Assembly (NCBI RefSeq): GCF_034627025.1 | Contig: NZ_CP141048.1 | Coordinates: 1,376,001-1,440,000 of the forward strand | Reading direction: 5' to 3' | DNA from: Microvirga lotononidis | GTDB lineage: Bacteria; Pseudomonadota; Alphaproteobacteria; Rhizobiales; Beijerinckiaceae | Length of the DNA stretch: 64,000 nt | Part shown: in pieces, positions 16,267 to 26,622 of the stretch | Position numbering within the stretch: the first letter of the stretch is position 1 | Layout: the number at the start of each line of letters is the position of its first letter | Program-made: the position numbers and the translations under genes | The notes under the pieces: model-generated | Seen by the model: the letters and a program-made list of their open reading frames with translations, nothing else | What the model was told of the DNA's origin: nothing | The model's database searches: none

Positions 16267-17400
16267 ATGCATTCGATTCTCGTCATCGGCGCCGGCAAGA
16301 TCGGCTCCACCATCGTCGATATGCTCCACGAGACCGGCGATTACGACGTCACCGTCGCGGATTCGTCCGCCGCCGCCCTCGAAGCCGTCGCCAAGGGTGG
16401 CATCAAGACGACCCAGCTCGACTTCAATGACGCGGTCGCCCTGCAGAACGCCCTCAAGGGCCGCTACGCCGTGCTCAGCGCCGCGCCCTATCACCTGACC
16501 GGCCACGTGGCCCAGGCCGCGCGCCTCGCCGACGTCAACTATTTCGACCTGACCGAGGACGTCGCCACCACCCGCATGGTGAAGGAGCTGGCGGAGGGCG
16601 CCACCACGGCCTTCATCCCGCAATGCGGCCTCGCCCCCGGGTTCATCTCCATCGTGGCTCACGACATCGCGAGCCGCTTCGACAAGCTCGACACCGTGCG
16701 CCTGCGCGTCGGCGCCCTGCCGCAATATCCCTCGAACGCCCTCTCCTATAACCTCACCTGGAGCACGGACGGCGTCATCAACGAGTATATCGAGCGCTGC
16801 GAGGCGGTCGTGGACGGCAAGCTGCGCGAAGTCCCCGCCATGGAGGAGCTCGAGGAGTTCTCCCTCGACGGCACCCGTTACGAAGCCTTCAACACCTCGG
16901 GCGGCCTCGGCACCCTGTGCGAGACGCTGGAAGGCAAGGTGCGCAACCTGAACTACAAGACCATCCGCTATCCGGGCCACTGCGCCCTGATGCGCGTGCT
17001 GCTCAACGACCTCCAGCTGCGCAACCGCCGCGAGGTCCTGAAGGACATCCTGGAGAACGCCGTTCCGGCCACCATGCAGGACATGGTCATCGTCTTCGTG
17101 ACCGTGACCGGCGAGCGCGACGGCCGCTACGTGCAGGAAACCTATGCCCGCAGCGTCTACGGCCAGAAGGTCGCCGGGACCCAGCGCACCGCTATCCAGG
17201 TGACCACCGCGGCCGGCATCTGCGCCATGCTCGACCTGCTGGTGGCGGGCAAGCTGCCGAAACAGGGTTTCGTGCGCCAGGAGGAGGTCGACCTCGGCAC
17301 GTTCCTCGCCAACCGCTTCGGCCGCGTCTACGCAGGCGAGCGCCTGGACGAAGGCCACGAGCCGGCGGTGAAGAACATCCGCCTCGATGCGGTGGCCTGA
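16267..17400 (+). CDS. Saccharopine dehydrogenase-family protein (probable lysine epsilon-dehydrogenase or saccharopine dehydrogenase)
   Basis: 377-residue NAD(P)-dependent dehydrogenase. The Rossmann fold starts at once (ILVIGAGKIGSTIVDML), followed by the saccharopine-dehydrogenase pattern AAPYHLTGHVAQAARLADVNYFDLTED and CGLAPGFISIVAHDIA. The length matches lysine dehydrogenase/saccharopine reductase rather than the bifunctional LKR/SDH. GGGAGA precedes the ATG. The next gene is an ALDH7-type aminoadipate semialdehyde dehydrogenase, so the likely step is formation of aminoadipate semialdehyde from lysine or saccharopine. No LKR-like gene is present in the window, which slightly favours direct lysine oxidation. 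Confidence 0.83.
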   Translation: MHSILVIGAGKIGSTIVDMLHETGDYDVTVADSSAAALEAVAKGGIKTTQLDFNDAVALQNALKGRYAVLSAAPYHLTGHVAQAARLADVNYFDLTEDVATTRMVKELAEGATTAFIPQCGLAPGFISIVAHDIASRFDKLDTVRLRVGALPQYPSNALSYNLTWSTDGVINEYIERCEAVVDGKLREVPAMEELEEFSLDGTRYEAFNTSGGLGTLCETLEGKVRNLNYKTIRYPGHCALMRVLLNDLQLRNRREVLKDILENAVPATMQDMVIVFVTVTGERDGRYVQETYARSVYGQKVAGTQRTAIQVTTAAGICAMLDLLVAGKLPKQGFVRQEEVDLGTFLANRFGRVYAGERLDEGHEPAVKNIRLDAVA

Positions 17401-17443
17401 GGATTGAAGGAGCACCCGGGTCGACTGGGTGCAGAGAGTGTCC

Positions 17444-17543
17444 CCTTCCCCTTGTGGGGAGGGTTAGGGTGGGGGTGTGAGCGATAGCCTATGAAGGTTT
17501 GCGCCGTCACCCCCACCTCCAACTGCTCCCCACAAGGGGAAGG
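17444..17543. repeat. Long inverted repeat (100 bp) in the 329-base gap before the ALDH7 gene
   Basis: Outer arms of 18 bp match perfectly (CCTTCCCCTTGTGGGGAG at 17444-17461 against 17526-17543). A second perfect 10-bp stem (GGTGGGGGTG with CACCCCCACC) lies inside. Each outer arm also contains its own small hairpin (CCCC-TTGT-GGGG). This resembles dispersed long hairpin repeats of rhizobial genomes. The rest of the gap 17401-17729 shows only a short hairpin (GCACCC/GGGTGC at 17411-17432) and no gene. Confidence 0.75.
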
Positions 17544-17729
17544 AGAGCCTGTCGCGCCGAGCACTCGGGTTCTTGACTAATTGGCATGACCCTATTCGGG
17601 AAAAGCAGTTCCCAGGCTTCCCGGTCATGCATTAAGACGGTGGCATGATAGCCGCCGTCGTTTCGTTTCAAAGACAAGCGAGGGTGGCGGGCCTCCAGGG
17701 GCCCAAGCCCGCATCCAGGGAGAACCAAC

Positions 17730-19280
17730 ATGACCGCGAGCCTGAAACCCGTATCCTCCGCGCCCGCTTCCGTTGCGGATGAGGCCCGCGCCATTCTCGC
17801 GCGCCTCGGCGTGCCGGAGAGCGCCTTCGCGTCCACCGGCCGCCCGGCCCTGTCGCCGATCACCGGCGAAGTGATCGCCCATGTGCGCGAGACGACGCCC
17901 GACGAGGCCAAGGCCGCCATCGGCCGCGCCGATGCCGCCTTCAAGGCCTGGCGCAAGGTGCCGGCGCCCAAGCGCGGCGAGTTCATCCGCCTGCTCGGCG
18001 AGGAGCTGCGCGCCGCCAAGGACGACCTCGGCCGCCTCGTGACGCTGGAAGCCGGCAAGATCGTCTCGGAAGGCCTCGGCGAAGTGCAGGAGATGATCGA
18101 CATCTGCGATTTCGCCGTCGGCCTGTCGCGCCAGCTCTACGGCCTGACCATCGCGACCGAGCGCGCCGATCACCGCATGATGGAAACCTGGCATCCGCTC
18201 GGCGTCTGTGGCGTCATCTCGGCCTTCAACTTCCCCGTGGCCGTGTGGTCCTGGAACGCGGCGCTCGCCCTCGTGTGCGGCGACAGCGTGGTGTGGAAGC
18301 CCTCCGAGAAGACCCTGCTGACCGCTCTTGCCACGCATGCCATCGTCGAGCGCGCCGCCAAGCGCTTCGGCGGCGTGCCGGAAGGCCTCTGCGAGGTGCT
18401 GCTGGGCGGCCGCGAGATCGGCGAGATCCTCGTCGAGGATCACCGCGTCCCGGTGCTCTCCGCCACCGGCTCCACGGCCATGGGCCGTCAGGTCGGCCCG
18501 AAGCTCGCCGAGCGTTTCGCCCGCGCGATCCTGGAGCTCGGCGGCAACAACGCCGCCATCGTGGCCCCCTCGGCCGATCTCGATCTCGCCCTGCGCGGCA
18601 TCGCCTTCGCGGCCATGGGCACGGCGGGCCAGCGCTGCACCACCCTGCGCCGTCTCTTCGTGCACGAGAGCGTCTACGACCAGCTCGTGCCGCGCCTCGT
18701 GAAGGTCTATGGCAGCGTGAAGATCGGCGATCCGCGCGCGGAAGGAACGCTCGTCGGCCCGCTGATCGACAAGGCGGCTTTCGACAACATGGAGCGCGCC
18801 CTCGACGAGGCCCGCGCGGCCGGCGGCAAGGTGCATGGCGGCGGACGCTACACGGACGTGGCCAACGAGGGCGTCTATGCCCGTCCCGCCCTCGTCGAGA
18901 TGCCGAGCCAGACCGGCCCGGTGACGCGCGAGACCTTCGCGCCGATCCTCTACGTGATGCGCTATTCGGATTTCGACGAGGTGATCGCACTGCACAACGC
19001 GGTCGGCGCCGGCCTCTCCTCCTCGATCTTCACGCTCAACCTGCGCGAGGCCGAGGCCTTCGTGTCGGCGGCGGGTTCCGATTGCGGCATCGCGAATGTC
19101 AATATCGGCCCCTCGGGCGCCGAGATCGGCGGCGCCTTCGGCGGCGAGAAGGAAACGGGCGGCGGACGCGAGTCGGGCTCGGATGCCTGGAAGGCCTATA
19201 TGCGCCGCGCCACGAACACGATCAACTACGGGTCGACGCTCCCGCTCGCCCAGGGCGTGAAGTTCGACGTGGACGCCTGA
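17730..19280 (+). CDS. Aldehyde dehydrogenase, ALDH7 type (L-aminoadipate-semialdehyde dehydrogenase)
   Basis: 516-residue NAD-dependent aldehyde dehydrogenase close to antiquitin/AmaB. The catalytic cysteine is Cys303 in GTAGQRCTTLRRLF and the general base Glu269 in AILELGGNN. Antiquitin-like features are HPLGVCGVISAFNFPVAVW and the C-terminal GGAFGGEKETGGGRESGSD. It oxidises alpha-aminoadipate semialdehyde (in equilibrium with piperideine-6-carboxylate) to 2-aminoadipate. With the upstream saccharopine-dehydrogenase-family gene it forms the core of a lysine degradation route. A strong terminator follows, so the next gene may be transcribed separately. Confidence 0.9.
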   Translation: MTASLKPVSSAPASVADEARAILARLGVPESAFASTGRPALSPITGEVIAHVRETTPDEAKAAIGRADAAFKAWRKVPAPKRGEFIRLLGEELRAAKDDLGRLVTLEAGKIVSEGLGEVQEMIDICDFAVGLSRQLYGLTIATERADHRMMETWHPLGVCGVISAFNFPVAVWSWNAALALVCGDSVVWKPSEKTLLTALATHAIVERAAKRFGGVPEGLCEVLLGGREIGEILVEDHRVPVLSATGSTAMGRQVGPKLAERFARAILELGGNNAAIVAPSADLDLALRGIAFAAMGTAGQRCTTLRRLFVHESVYDQLVPRLVKVYGSVKIGDPRAEGTLVGPLIDKAAFDNMERALDEARAAGGKVHGGGRYTDVANEGVYARPALVEMPSQTGPVTRETFAPILYVMRYSDFDEVIALHNAVGAGLSSSIFTLNLREAEAFVSAAGSDCGIANVNIGPSGAEIGGAFGGEKETGGGRESGSDAWKAYMRRATNTINYGSTLPLAQGVKFDVDA

Positions 19281-19298
19281 CCGTTCTGACTAAAATCC

Positions 19299-19328
19299 AC
19301 GGAGGGCAGAAACGCCCTCCGTTTTCTT
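19299..19328 (+). terminator. Rho-independent terminator after the ALDH7 gene
   Basis: Perfect 9-bp stem ACGGAGGGC/GCCCTCCGT (19299-19307 and 19314-19322), loop AGAAAC, followed by TTTCTT. It leaves only 28 bases before the next ATG. Confidence 0.85.
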
Positions 19329-19356
19329 ATCTGCCCTCTCACATCGCGAGCCTTCC

Positions 19357-21036
19357 ATGACAGCGCCCTCCCGCACCGGCGGCCAGATCCTTGTCGATCA
19401 GCTGACTCTTCACGGAGTCGATCACATCTTCTGCGTTCCGGGCGAGAGCTATCTGGCCGCGTTGGATGCGCTGCATGACGCGAAGATCGACGTGACGGTC
19501 TGCCGCCAGGAAGGCGGCGCCGCCATGATGGCGGAAGCCTACGGCAAGCTCACCGGGCGCCCGGGCATCTGCTTCGTCACCCGCGGTCCGGGCGCCACGA
19601 ATGCCTCGCCGGGCATTCATATCGCCAAGCAGGATTCGACCCCGATGATCCTGTTCGTCGGTCAGATCGAGCGCGGCATGCGCGAGCGCGAGGCGTTTCA
19701 GGAGCTCGATTATCGCGCCGCCTTCGGCCCGCTCGCCAAATGGGCCACGGAGGTGGACGATCCGGCACGCTTCCCCGAGATCGTCTCCCGCGCCTTCCAT
19801 GTGGCGACATCGGGCCGCCCGGGTCCCGTCGTGATCGCACTGCCCGAGGACGTGCTCACCGAGATGGCGCAGGTCGCCGACGCCCCGCGCTACCAGATCG
19901 TCGAGACGCATCCGGGCCTCACCCAGATGGCCGAGCTGCAGAAGCTGCTGCACGGCGCGAAGAACCCCATCGCGCTTCTCGGCGGCAGCCGCTGGTCCGA
20001 GGTCGCGGTGCAGCGCTTCGTGCGTTTCGCCGAGCGTTTCGAACTGCCGGTCGCCTGCACGTTCCGCCGCCAGATGCTGTTTCCCGCCGATCACGCCTCC
20101 TATATCGGCGATCTCGGCCTCGGGGTGAACCCGAAGCTGCTCGCGCGCATCAAGGAAGCCGATCTCGTCCTGCTCGTCGGCGGGCGCCTCTCCGAGATTC
20201 CGAGCCAGGCCTACACGCTGCTCGATATCCCGGCGCCGCAGCAGAAACTGGTGCACGTCCATCCCGATCCGAGCGAGATCGGCCGGGTCTATTCCCCGCA
20301 TCTCGCGATCAACGCTTCGCCGGTCGCCTTCACGGCGGCGCTGGAAGGCGTGCATCCGCCGGCCTCTCTTCCCTGGAGCGAGGGCACGAAGACCGCGCAT
20401 GCGGATTATCTCGCCTGGAGCGATCCGAGCGCCGTCCGCACCGCCGGCGGCCTGCAGATGGGCGAGGTGATGGCGCATCTGCGCAAGGTGATGCCCGCTG
20501 ACACGATCTTCTGCAACGGCGCGGGCAACTTCGCCACCTGGGTGCATCGCTTCTGGCCCTTCCGCGAGTACGGCACGCAGCTGGCGCCGACCTCCGGGTC
20601 CATGGGATACGGCGTCCCGGCCGGCGTCGGCGCGAAGCGCATCCGGCCCGACAGCCCCGTGGTGGTGTTCGCCGGCGACGGCGACTTCCTCATGAACGGC
20701 CAGGAATTCGCCACCGCCGTGCAGTACGATCTGCCGATCCTGGTGATCCTGCTCGACAACGGCATGTATGGCACGATCCGCATGCACCAGGAGCGCGAAT
20801 ATCCCGGCCGCGTCTCGGCCACGATGCTGAAGAACCCCGACTTCGCCGCCTACGCTAAGGCCTTCGGCGGTTACGGCGAGCGCGTGACCATGACGGAGGA
20901 ATTCGCCCCCGCCCTGCAGCGCGCGCTGACCTCCGGCAAGCCGGCGATCCTCCACTGCATCATCGACCCGGAAGTCATCACCCCGACGATGTCGCTGACG
21001 CAGATCCGCGACAAGGCTCTGGCGGGGAAGAAGTAA
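19357..21036 (+). CDS. Thiamine diphosphate-dependent enzyme, acetolactate-synthase-like
   Basis: 559-residue protein with the three ThDP-enzyme domains in order. The PYR domain has the catalytic Glu in RQEGGAAMMAEAYGK, a degenerate FAD/NAD-like middle domain spans about residues 190-320, and the PP domain has the GDGDFLMN...N metal/ThDP motif near residue 436. It resembles acetolactate synthase or benzoylformate-type decarboxylases, but no small regulatory subunit gene is adjacent, so a biosynthetic ilvB role is unlikely. It follows the lysine-degradation genes after a terminator. Decarboxylation of a 2-oxoacid such as 2-oxoadipate is one possible role, but this is inference. Confidence 0.8.
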   Translation: MTAPSRTGGQILVDQLTLHGVDHIFCVPGESYLAALDALHDAKIDVTVCRQEGGAAMMAEAYGKLTGRPGICFVTRGPGATNASPGIHIAKQDSTPMILFVGQIERGMREREAFQELDYRAAFGPLAKWATEVDDPARFPEIVSRAFHVATSGRPGPVVIALPEDVLTEMAQVADAPRYQIVETHPGLTQMAELQKLLHGAKNPIALLGGSRWSEVAVQRFVRFAERFELPVACTFRRQMLFPADHASYIGDLGLGVNPKLLARIKEADLVLLVGGRLSEIPSQAYTLLDIPAPQQKLVHVHPDPSEIGRVYSPHLAINASPVAFTAALEGVHPPASLPWSEGTKTAHADYLAWSDPSAVRTAGGLQMGEVMAHLRKVMPADTIFCNGAGNFATWVHRFWPFREYGTQLAPTSGSMGYGVPAGVGAKRIRPDSPVVVFAGDGDFLMNGQEFATAVQYDLPILVILLDNGMYGTIRMHQEREYPGRVSATMLKNPDFAAYAKAFGGYGERVTMTEEFAPALQRALTSGKPAILHCIIDPEVITPTMSLTQIRDKALAGKK

Positions 21037-21065
21037 GGCCTTCCTCGGATCAGGTCAGAAACAAG

Positions 21066-21096
21066 AAAGGCGCTGCGATCACCACAGCGCCTTTTC
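21066..21096. terminator. Bidirectional terminator between convergent genes
   Basis: A 10-bp stem AAAGGCGCTG/CAGCGCCTTT (21066-21075 and 21085-21094) with A residues on the left and T residues on the right serves both the ThDP enzyme (plus) and the isochorismatase-like gene (minus). Confidence 0.8.
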
Positions 21097-21117
21097 CGTT
21101 GGATCTCGCGATATCGT

Positions 21118-21675
21118 CTATGCCTTAGCGAAGGCTTCATTCGCGCGTTTGACCGTGATCACGGCCGTCCCCGCGTCAAAACCGTCGAGCAGACCGTTGT
21201 GATGATCCACGATTTGCTCGACCGTGAACGTACCCGTATCCGCCGTCGTATGGGCATCGGCCACTAGGGTGACGTCGAATCCGAGGCTCACGGCCCGCCG
21301 ACAGGTTGTGTCGACGCAGTACTGCGTCATGAGACCAGCAACGACGAGATGCTTCACGCTTTGGTTTGAAAGAACCATCTGAAGATCGGTCTCGTAGAAC
21401 GAATCGCAGGACGTCTTGCTGACGACGATGTCGCCCGCCGTTCGACCGACGTCACCGCAGATCTCCCATCCCGACGTGCCTGTCTCCAAGCGGTGCCCGG
21501 GCGCTCCGGCGTGCTGGACGAAGACGATCGGAGCGCCTTGTCCTCGGGCCTCGCTCACGAGGTCGAAGATCCGGCGGCGCACTTCGTCGAAGCGCTGTCT
21601 CACGGCAGGGCGTTCCGCGCCCTTCGAGGGAAGGATTCCCTCCTGCACGTCGATGATGAGAAGAGCTTTCGACAT
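21118..21675 (-). CDS. Isochorismatase-family cysteine hydrolase
   Basis: 185-residue cytoplasmic hydrolase. The catalytic triad is visible as Asp9 (ALLIIDVQ), Lys87 (VVSKTSCDSFYET) and Cys120 (GLMTQYCVDTTCRRA). The cis-peptide after GLMT-x-x-C and the alternating Rossmann pattern fit the family, which includes nicotinamidase, N-carbamoylsarcosine amidase and biuret hydrolase. The substrate cannot be deduced. It follows transaldolase by five bases on the same strand, so it is co-transcribed with tal although no metabolic link is obvious. Confidence 0.87.
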   Translation of the reverse strand: MSKALLIIDVQEGILPSKGAERPAVRQRFDEVRRRIFDLVSEARGQGAPIVFVQHAGAPGHRLETGTSGWEICGDVGRTAGDIVVSKTSCDSFYETDLQMVLSNQSVKHLVVAGLMTQYCVDTTCRRAVSLGFDVTLVADAHTTADTGTFTVEQIVDHHNGLLDGFDAGTAVITVKRANEAFAKA

Positions 21676-21680
21676 CGCGA

Positions 21681-22652
21681 TCAGGCCGCCTTCGCCTCGT
21701 CGAGCCGTTGCGCCACGAGCGTGCGCAGGGAGCGCAGGTCCTTCACGAAGGAGCGGATGCCCTCGGCGAGCTTTTCGGTCGCCATCGCGTCCTCGTTCAG
21801 GGCGAAGCGGAAGCTCTTCTCGTCCATGCGCGGCAGGGGCTGGATCGTCTCGACGGTGTCGGCCGAGAGCTTGCGCGGCAGGTCGCCCTGCGCATTCGCC
21901 AGCTCGTCGAGGAGCGCGGGCGAGATGGTGAGGCGGTCGCAGCCGGCGAGCGCTTCTATCTCACCGATGTTGCGGAAGGATGCGCCCATCACGACGGTCT
22001 TGATCCCTTGCGCCTTGTACGAGGCATAGATCTTGCGCACGGACAGCACGCCCGGATCGGTCTCGCCCGTGTAGGGGCCGCCGCCCGCCTTCACGTGCCA
22101 GTCGAGGATGCGGCCGACGAAGGGCGAGATCAGGAACACGCCCGCCTCCGCACAGGCCTGCGCCTGGGCCTGCGAGAACAGGAGCGTGAGGTTGCAGTCG
22201 ATGCCTTCCTTCTGAAGAACTTCCGCCGCGCGGATGCCCTCCCAGGTGGAAGCGATCTTGATCAGGATCTTCTCGCGTCCGATGCCGCGCTCCTCATAGG
22301 CCTTGATGATGGCGCGCGCCTTGGCGACCGTCGCTTCGGTGTCGAAGGAGAGGTCGGCGTCCACTTCCGTGGAAACCCGGCCGGGCACGATGTTGACAAG
22401 CTCGGCGCCGAACGCCACCGCGAGCCGGTCGCAGATGGCGGACACGACGTCCTGCCGCGATCCGCCCTGGGATCGGCCCCAGGCCAGGGCCTCCTCGATG
22501 ATATGGCCGTAGGCGGGGGTCTCGACCGCCTTCAGAAGCAGGGTCGGGTTGGTGGTGCAGTCCTGGGGCTTCAGACGGCGCACCGCGTCGAGGTCGCCGG
22601 TATCGGCGACGACGACCGTCATGGCGCGCAATTGGTCGAGCTTGGAGGGCAT
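21681..22652 (-). CDS. tal: Transaldolase
   Basis: Pentose-phosphate pathway enzyme of 323 residues that moves a dihydroxyacetone unit between sedoheptulose-7-phosphate and glyceraldehyde-3-phosphate. The Schiff-base lysine is Lys132 in [12 protein letters not shown]. Other family stretches are [11 protein letters not shown] at the N-terminus, [14 protein letters not shown], and [18 protein letters not shown] with [10 protein letters not shown]. The length fits the classical TalB type rather than the short fructose-6-phosphate aldolase type. GGAGAT precedes the ATG. The isochorismatase-like gene follows directly. Confidence 0.95.
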   Translation of the reverse strand: MPSKLDQLRAMTVVVADTGDLDAVRRLKPQDCTTNPTLLLKAVETPAYGHIIEEALAWGRSQGGSRQDVVSAICDRLAVAFGAELVNIVPGRVSTEVDADLSFDTEATVAKARAIIKAYEERGIGREKILIKIASTWEGIRAAEVLQKEGIDCNLTLLFSQAQAQACAEAGVFLISPFVGRILDWHVKAGGGPYTGETDPGVLSVRKIYASYKAQGIKTVVMGASFRNIGEIEALAGCDRLTISPALLDELANAQGDLPRKLSADTVETIQPLPRMDEKSFRFALNEDAMATEKLAEGIRSFVKDLRSLRTLVAQRLDEAKAA

Positions 22653-22723
22653 GGGGATCTCCGTGGGTTGTCCTTTGACGTTTGACTTAGTCCCATAAGG
22701 GGCGCGCGTGAAGGGTCAAAGCA

Positions 22724-23614
22724 TCACACGAAAAGCCCTCTGTTGGCCCGAACCCGGCTCAGGATGAACGAATAGACCTCCTCCACCCGGCGCAGGGACC
22801 GCGCATCCGCGTGGGTGACGAGCCAGTAGGTGCGAAGATACGACACGTCGGGCAGCACCACCCGCAGCTCCGGGAACTGGCGCACGGCGTAGTCGTGCAG
22901 GATGCCGATGCCGACGCCTGCGCGGACCGCCTCGGCCTGAGCGACCACGCTGGCGCATTCGAAGCGGCGGGCGGTGTATTTCTCGAGGCCGGAAAAATAA
23001 TCGAGCACGGGGCTGTAGAGCAGATCCGCCACGTAGGTGACGAGGGTTTTGCCCGCCAGATCGGCCAGCTCCGTCACCGGCCCATGGCGGTCGAGGTAAT
23101 CCTGCGACGCATAGAGCCTCAGGCGGTAATCCGTGAGCTTGCGCGAGACGAGCCGCCCTTCCGTCGGCTGCTCCAGGGTCACGGCGATGTCGGCCTCGCG
23201 CTTGGAGAGCGAAAAGGTGCGCGGCAGGGCCACGAGCTGCAGGGTCAGGCCCGGGTGCCGCTCGGCCAGCGCGCCGAGCTCGGGCGCGAGGAAATAGGTG
23301 CCGATCCCGTCCGGCGCGCCGATGCGCACGGTGCCGGAGAGCGCGAGATCCGCCCCGCCGAGCTCGCTCGCGACCGCCAGCGCCTGCGTCTCCATGCTCT
23401 CCGCATGTCTCAGGAGCCGTTCGCCCTGCTCGGTCAGGGTGTAGCCCTGGGGACTGCGCTCGAACAGCTTGGCCTTGAGCGCCGCCTCCAGGGCCGAGAC
23501 GCGGCGGGACACGGTCGTGTGATCGGCCTCCAGCTGCCGCGCCGCTACGGTGAGCCGGCCGGCCCGGGCCACGGCCAGGAAAAAGCGGAGATCGTCCCAG
23601 TCGAAAGCGCTCAT
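22724..23614 (-). CDS. LysR-family transcriptional regulator
   Basis: 296-residue regulator. The N-terminal helix-turn-helix reads FFLAVARAGRLTVAARQLEADHTTVSRRVSALEAAL and the rest is a periplasmic-binding-protein-like effector domain (from about residue 90). It diverges from mmsA with a 154-base gap that holds a dyad suited to LysR binding. The placement suggests control of valine/isobutyrate catabolism, analogous to (but not the same family as) MmsR of Pseudomonas. The effector is unknown. Confidence 0.88.
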   Translation of the reverse strand: MSAFDWDDLRFFLAVARAGRLTVAARQLEADHTTVSRRVSALEAALKAKLFERSPQGYTLTEQGERLLRHAESMETQALAVASELGGADLALSGTVRIGAPDGIGTYFLAPELGALAERHPGLTLQLVALPRTFSLSKREADIAVTLEQPTEGRLVSRKLTDYRLRLYASQDYLDRHGPVTELADLAGKTLVTYVADLLYSPVLDYFSGLEKYTARRFECASVVAQAEAVRAGVGIGILHDYAVRQFPELRVVLPDVSYLRTYWLVTHADARSLRRVEEVYSFILSRVRANRGLFV

Positions 23615-23673
23615 GAGCCTGTCTTGGACCTCCCTTTGACGCCCTTGGGCCTACCTTGACCATATTGGCATTT

Positions 23674-23712
23674 TCGCACAACGGTGCTTTGGTTTCACCC
23701 ATAGTCGTGCGA
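23674..23712. promoter_or_regulatory. Candidate LysR operator in the lysR-mmsA divergent region
   Basis: TCGCACAAC (23674-23682) and GTCGTGCGA (23704-23712) form an inverted repeat with one mismatch and a 21-base spacer, between the two divergent start codons. This is a candidate two-site target for the LysR protein encoded next door. Only the symmetry is seen; binding is inferred. Confidence 0.35.
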
Positions 23713-23768
23713 TTTCAACAATGATAGAAGGGAAGCACGAAAAACACCCTTGAGGAGGAGACGACGCC

Positions 23769-25265
<1,497 letters not shown>

Positions 25266-25322
25266 GCGGCAACAGGCAACGATAAGCGGCAGCCGGGTGC
25301 AATCCTCGGCTGTCCGCGAAAA

Positions 25323-25796
25323 TCAGACGAGTATGGTGAATCCGTGCCGGGCGGCAGCCTTCATGACCTGCCCGATATCCTCCTCAGACGGCGGTCCGGG
25401 AGGCGGCGCGACCGGGGATCCGGCATCCCTGAAGAAATCGACCATCCTGCGATCCGCAATGAGCATCATCCGAGCGTCCTCGTCGCCGGCGTTGCGATAG
25501 CCGTGCGGCACGCCCCCCGGCACCGTGAAGACATCGCCGGGCTTGGCCTGGACCTCCAGAGCCCCCTTGTCCGTCTCGCTCCAGAAAAGAATCGTGCCGT
25601 CGAGAACGCGCAGAATTTCCGGAGCGGGATGCATGTGCGGAGGCGTGCCGCCTCCAGGCGGCACGGTGACATCGGCAATGTAGAGGTCCTGATCCTCAAG
25701 GTGCCCAATGACGGACACACGGTCGCTCAGCACCCAGATCGGTCGGGCCTGAGCCATGCCGTGAAGAACGGCACGGCGGAAGGGTTTGTCAGTCAT
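25323..25796 (-). CDS. Cupin-domain protein
   Basis: 157-residue protein with a single cupin barrel. Motif 1 is PPGGGTPPHMHPAPEILRVLDG (two His and a Glu as metal ligands) and motif 2 is PGDVFTVPGGVPHGYRNAG (His ligand). A C-terminal helical tail follows. It is the last gene of a tightly packed operon with a 66-residue protein and a TetR regulator. Cupins of this type often act as quercetinase-like dioxygenases or ligand-binding proteins. The reaction is unknown here. Confidence 0.85.
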   Translation of the reverse strand: MTDKPFRRAVLHGMAQARPIWVLSDRVSVIGHLEDQDLYIADVTVPPGGGTPPHMHPAPEILRVLDGTILFWSETDKGALEVQAKPGDVFTVPGGVPHGYRNAGDEDARMMLIADRRMVDFFRDAGSPVAPPPGPPSEEDIGQVMKAAARHGFTILV

Positions 25797-25993
25797 TGTC
25801 GATCCTCTCCTTTCGCCAATGGTGCTATGAAAAATCGATAGAGCCGCATTTGTGAGAGGAACCGCATGAAGTTTCTCAGCAGCGGCAGCACAGGGTCCTC
25901 AGGCGTCATGTCGTCCTTCAGGAGCTCGCGCCAGTTCGGGACCCGATGCTTCACGTCGATCCGGTCTGCCATGTCGAGATCGATCTGCATCAT
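25793..25993 (-). CDS. Small uncharacterised protein between tetR and cupin genes
   Basis: 66-residue protein without recognisable family. It begins MMQIDLDMADRIDVKHRV, contains a hydrophobic-aromatic stretch RNFMRFLSQMRLYRFFIAPL near the C-terminus and ends in a charged tail. It is considered real because it overlaps both neighbours by four bases (ATGA), with the TetR stop at its start and the cupin start at its stop, which makes a translationally coupled three-gene unit. Confidence 0.65.
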   Translation of the reverse strand: MMQIDLDMADRIDVKHRVPNWRELLKDDMTPEDPVLPLLRNFMRFLSQMRLYRFFIAPLAKGEDRQ

Positions 25994-26622
25994 GAGGATC
26001 CAGTTCCTTCAGCCGCTTCCATGGCGTGCTTCTTTCGCTTTGCCTCATTGATGAGGGTTTCAATCGCCCAGGAGACCGCTTCGCCGCCTTCTCGCCCGGA
26101 GAGTCCCCAGTAATCCTTGATGGTGAGCCAGGCTGTTGCGCTGTAGAGCAGCTGGACGACGGCTTCGAGCTTGACGGCCTCCTCAGGAGCCATGCCTGCC
26201 GTGACATCCGCGAGGCACACCCTGAAGGCGGCGCGGCGTTCCTCGCTGGCCCGCAGCCGCATGGCATGGCCCGCCGCCGACAGATGCGACGCGCGGACGA
26301 CGCCCGCGACGCTCTCCAGGGACTCGAACAGCTCTACAGGGCGACGAACGAGGTCTTCCTCGCTCCGAGGAAAGCCAGCGCCTGACGAAGCGTTGATATG
26401 AAGCCAGAAGGCGTCGATCAGCTCTTCCTTGGTGGCGAAGTAGCGAAAGATGGTGCGCCGGCTGATGCCGGCTTCACGTGCAACCTCGTCGAGCGAGAAC
26501 GCATGCTCGGGGTTCTGGTCGAACAGAGCTCCCACGGCCGCCAGGATGCGCTGGCGGGTGGCATCGACCTGCTCCTTTCGGACAGCGCTCTCATAGGTTC
26601 GGTTCTGCTGCTTGGCATTCAT
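25990..26622 (-). CDS. TetR-family transcriptional regulator
   Basis: 210-residue repressor. The DNA-binding domain is at about residues 22-68, with FSLDEVAREAGISRRTIFRYFATKEELIDAFW, and the helical ligand-binding domain follows. It heads the tetR / 66-residue / cupin operon. Its start codon lies inside a perfect 11-bp inverted repeat (26617-26643), so autorepression is very likely. It also diverges from the acyl-CoA dehydrogenase gene 160 bases away and could influence it. The ligand is unknown. Confidence 0.9.
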   Translation of the reverse strand: MNAKQQNRTYESAVRKEQVDATRQRILAAVGALFDQNPEHAFSLDEVAREAGISRRTIFRYFATKEELIDAFWLHINASSGAGFPRSEEDLVRRPVELFESLESVAGVVRASHLSAAGHAMRLRASEERRAAFRVCLADVTAGMAPEEAVKLEAVVQLLYSATAWLTIKDYWGLSGREGGEAVSWAIETLINEAKRKKHAMEAAEGTGSS

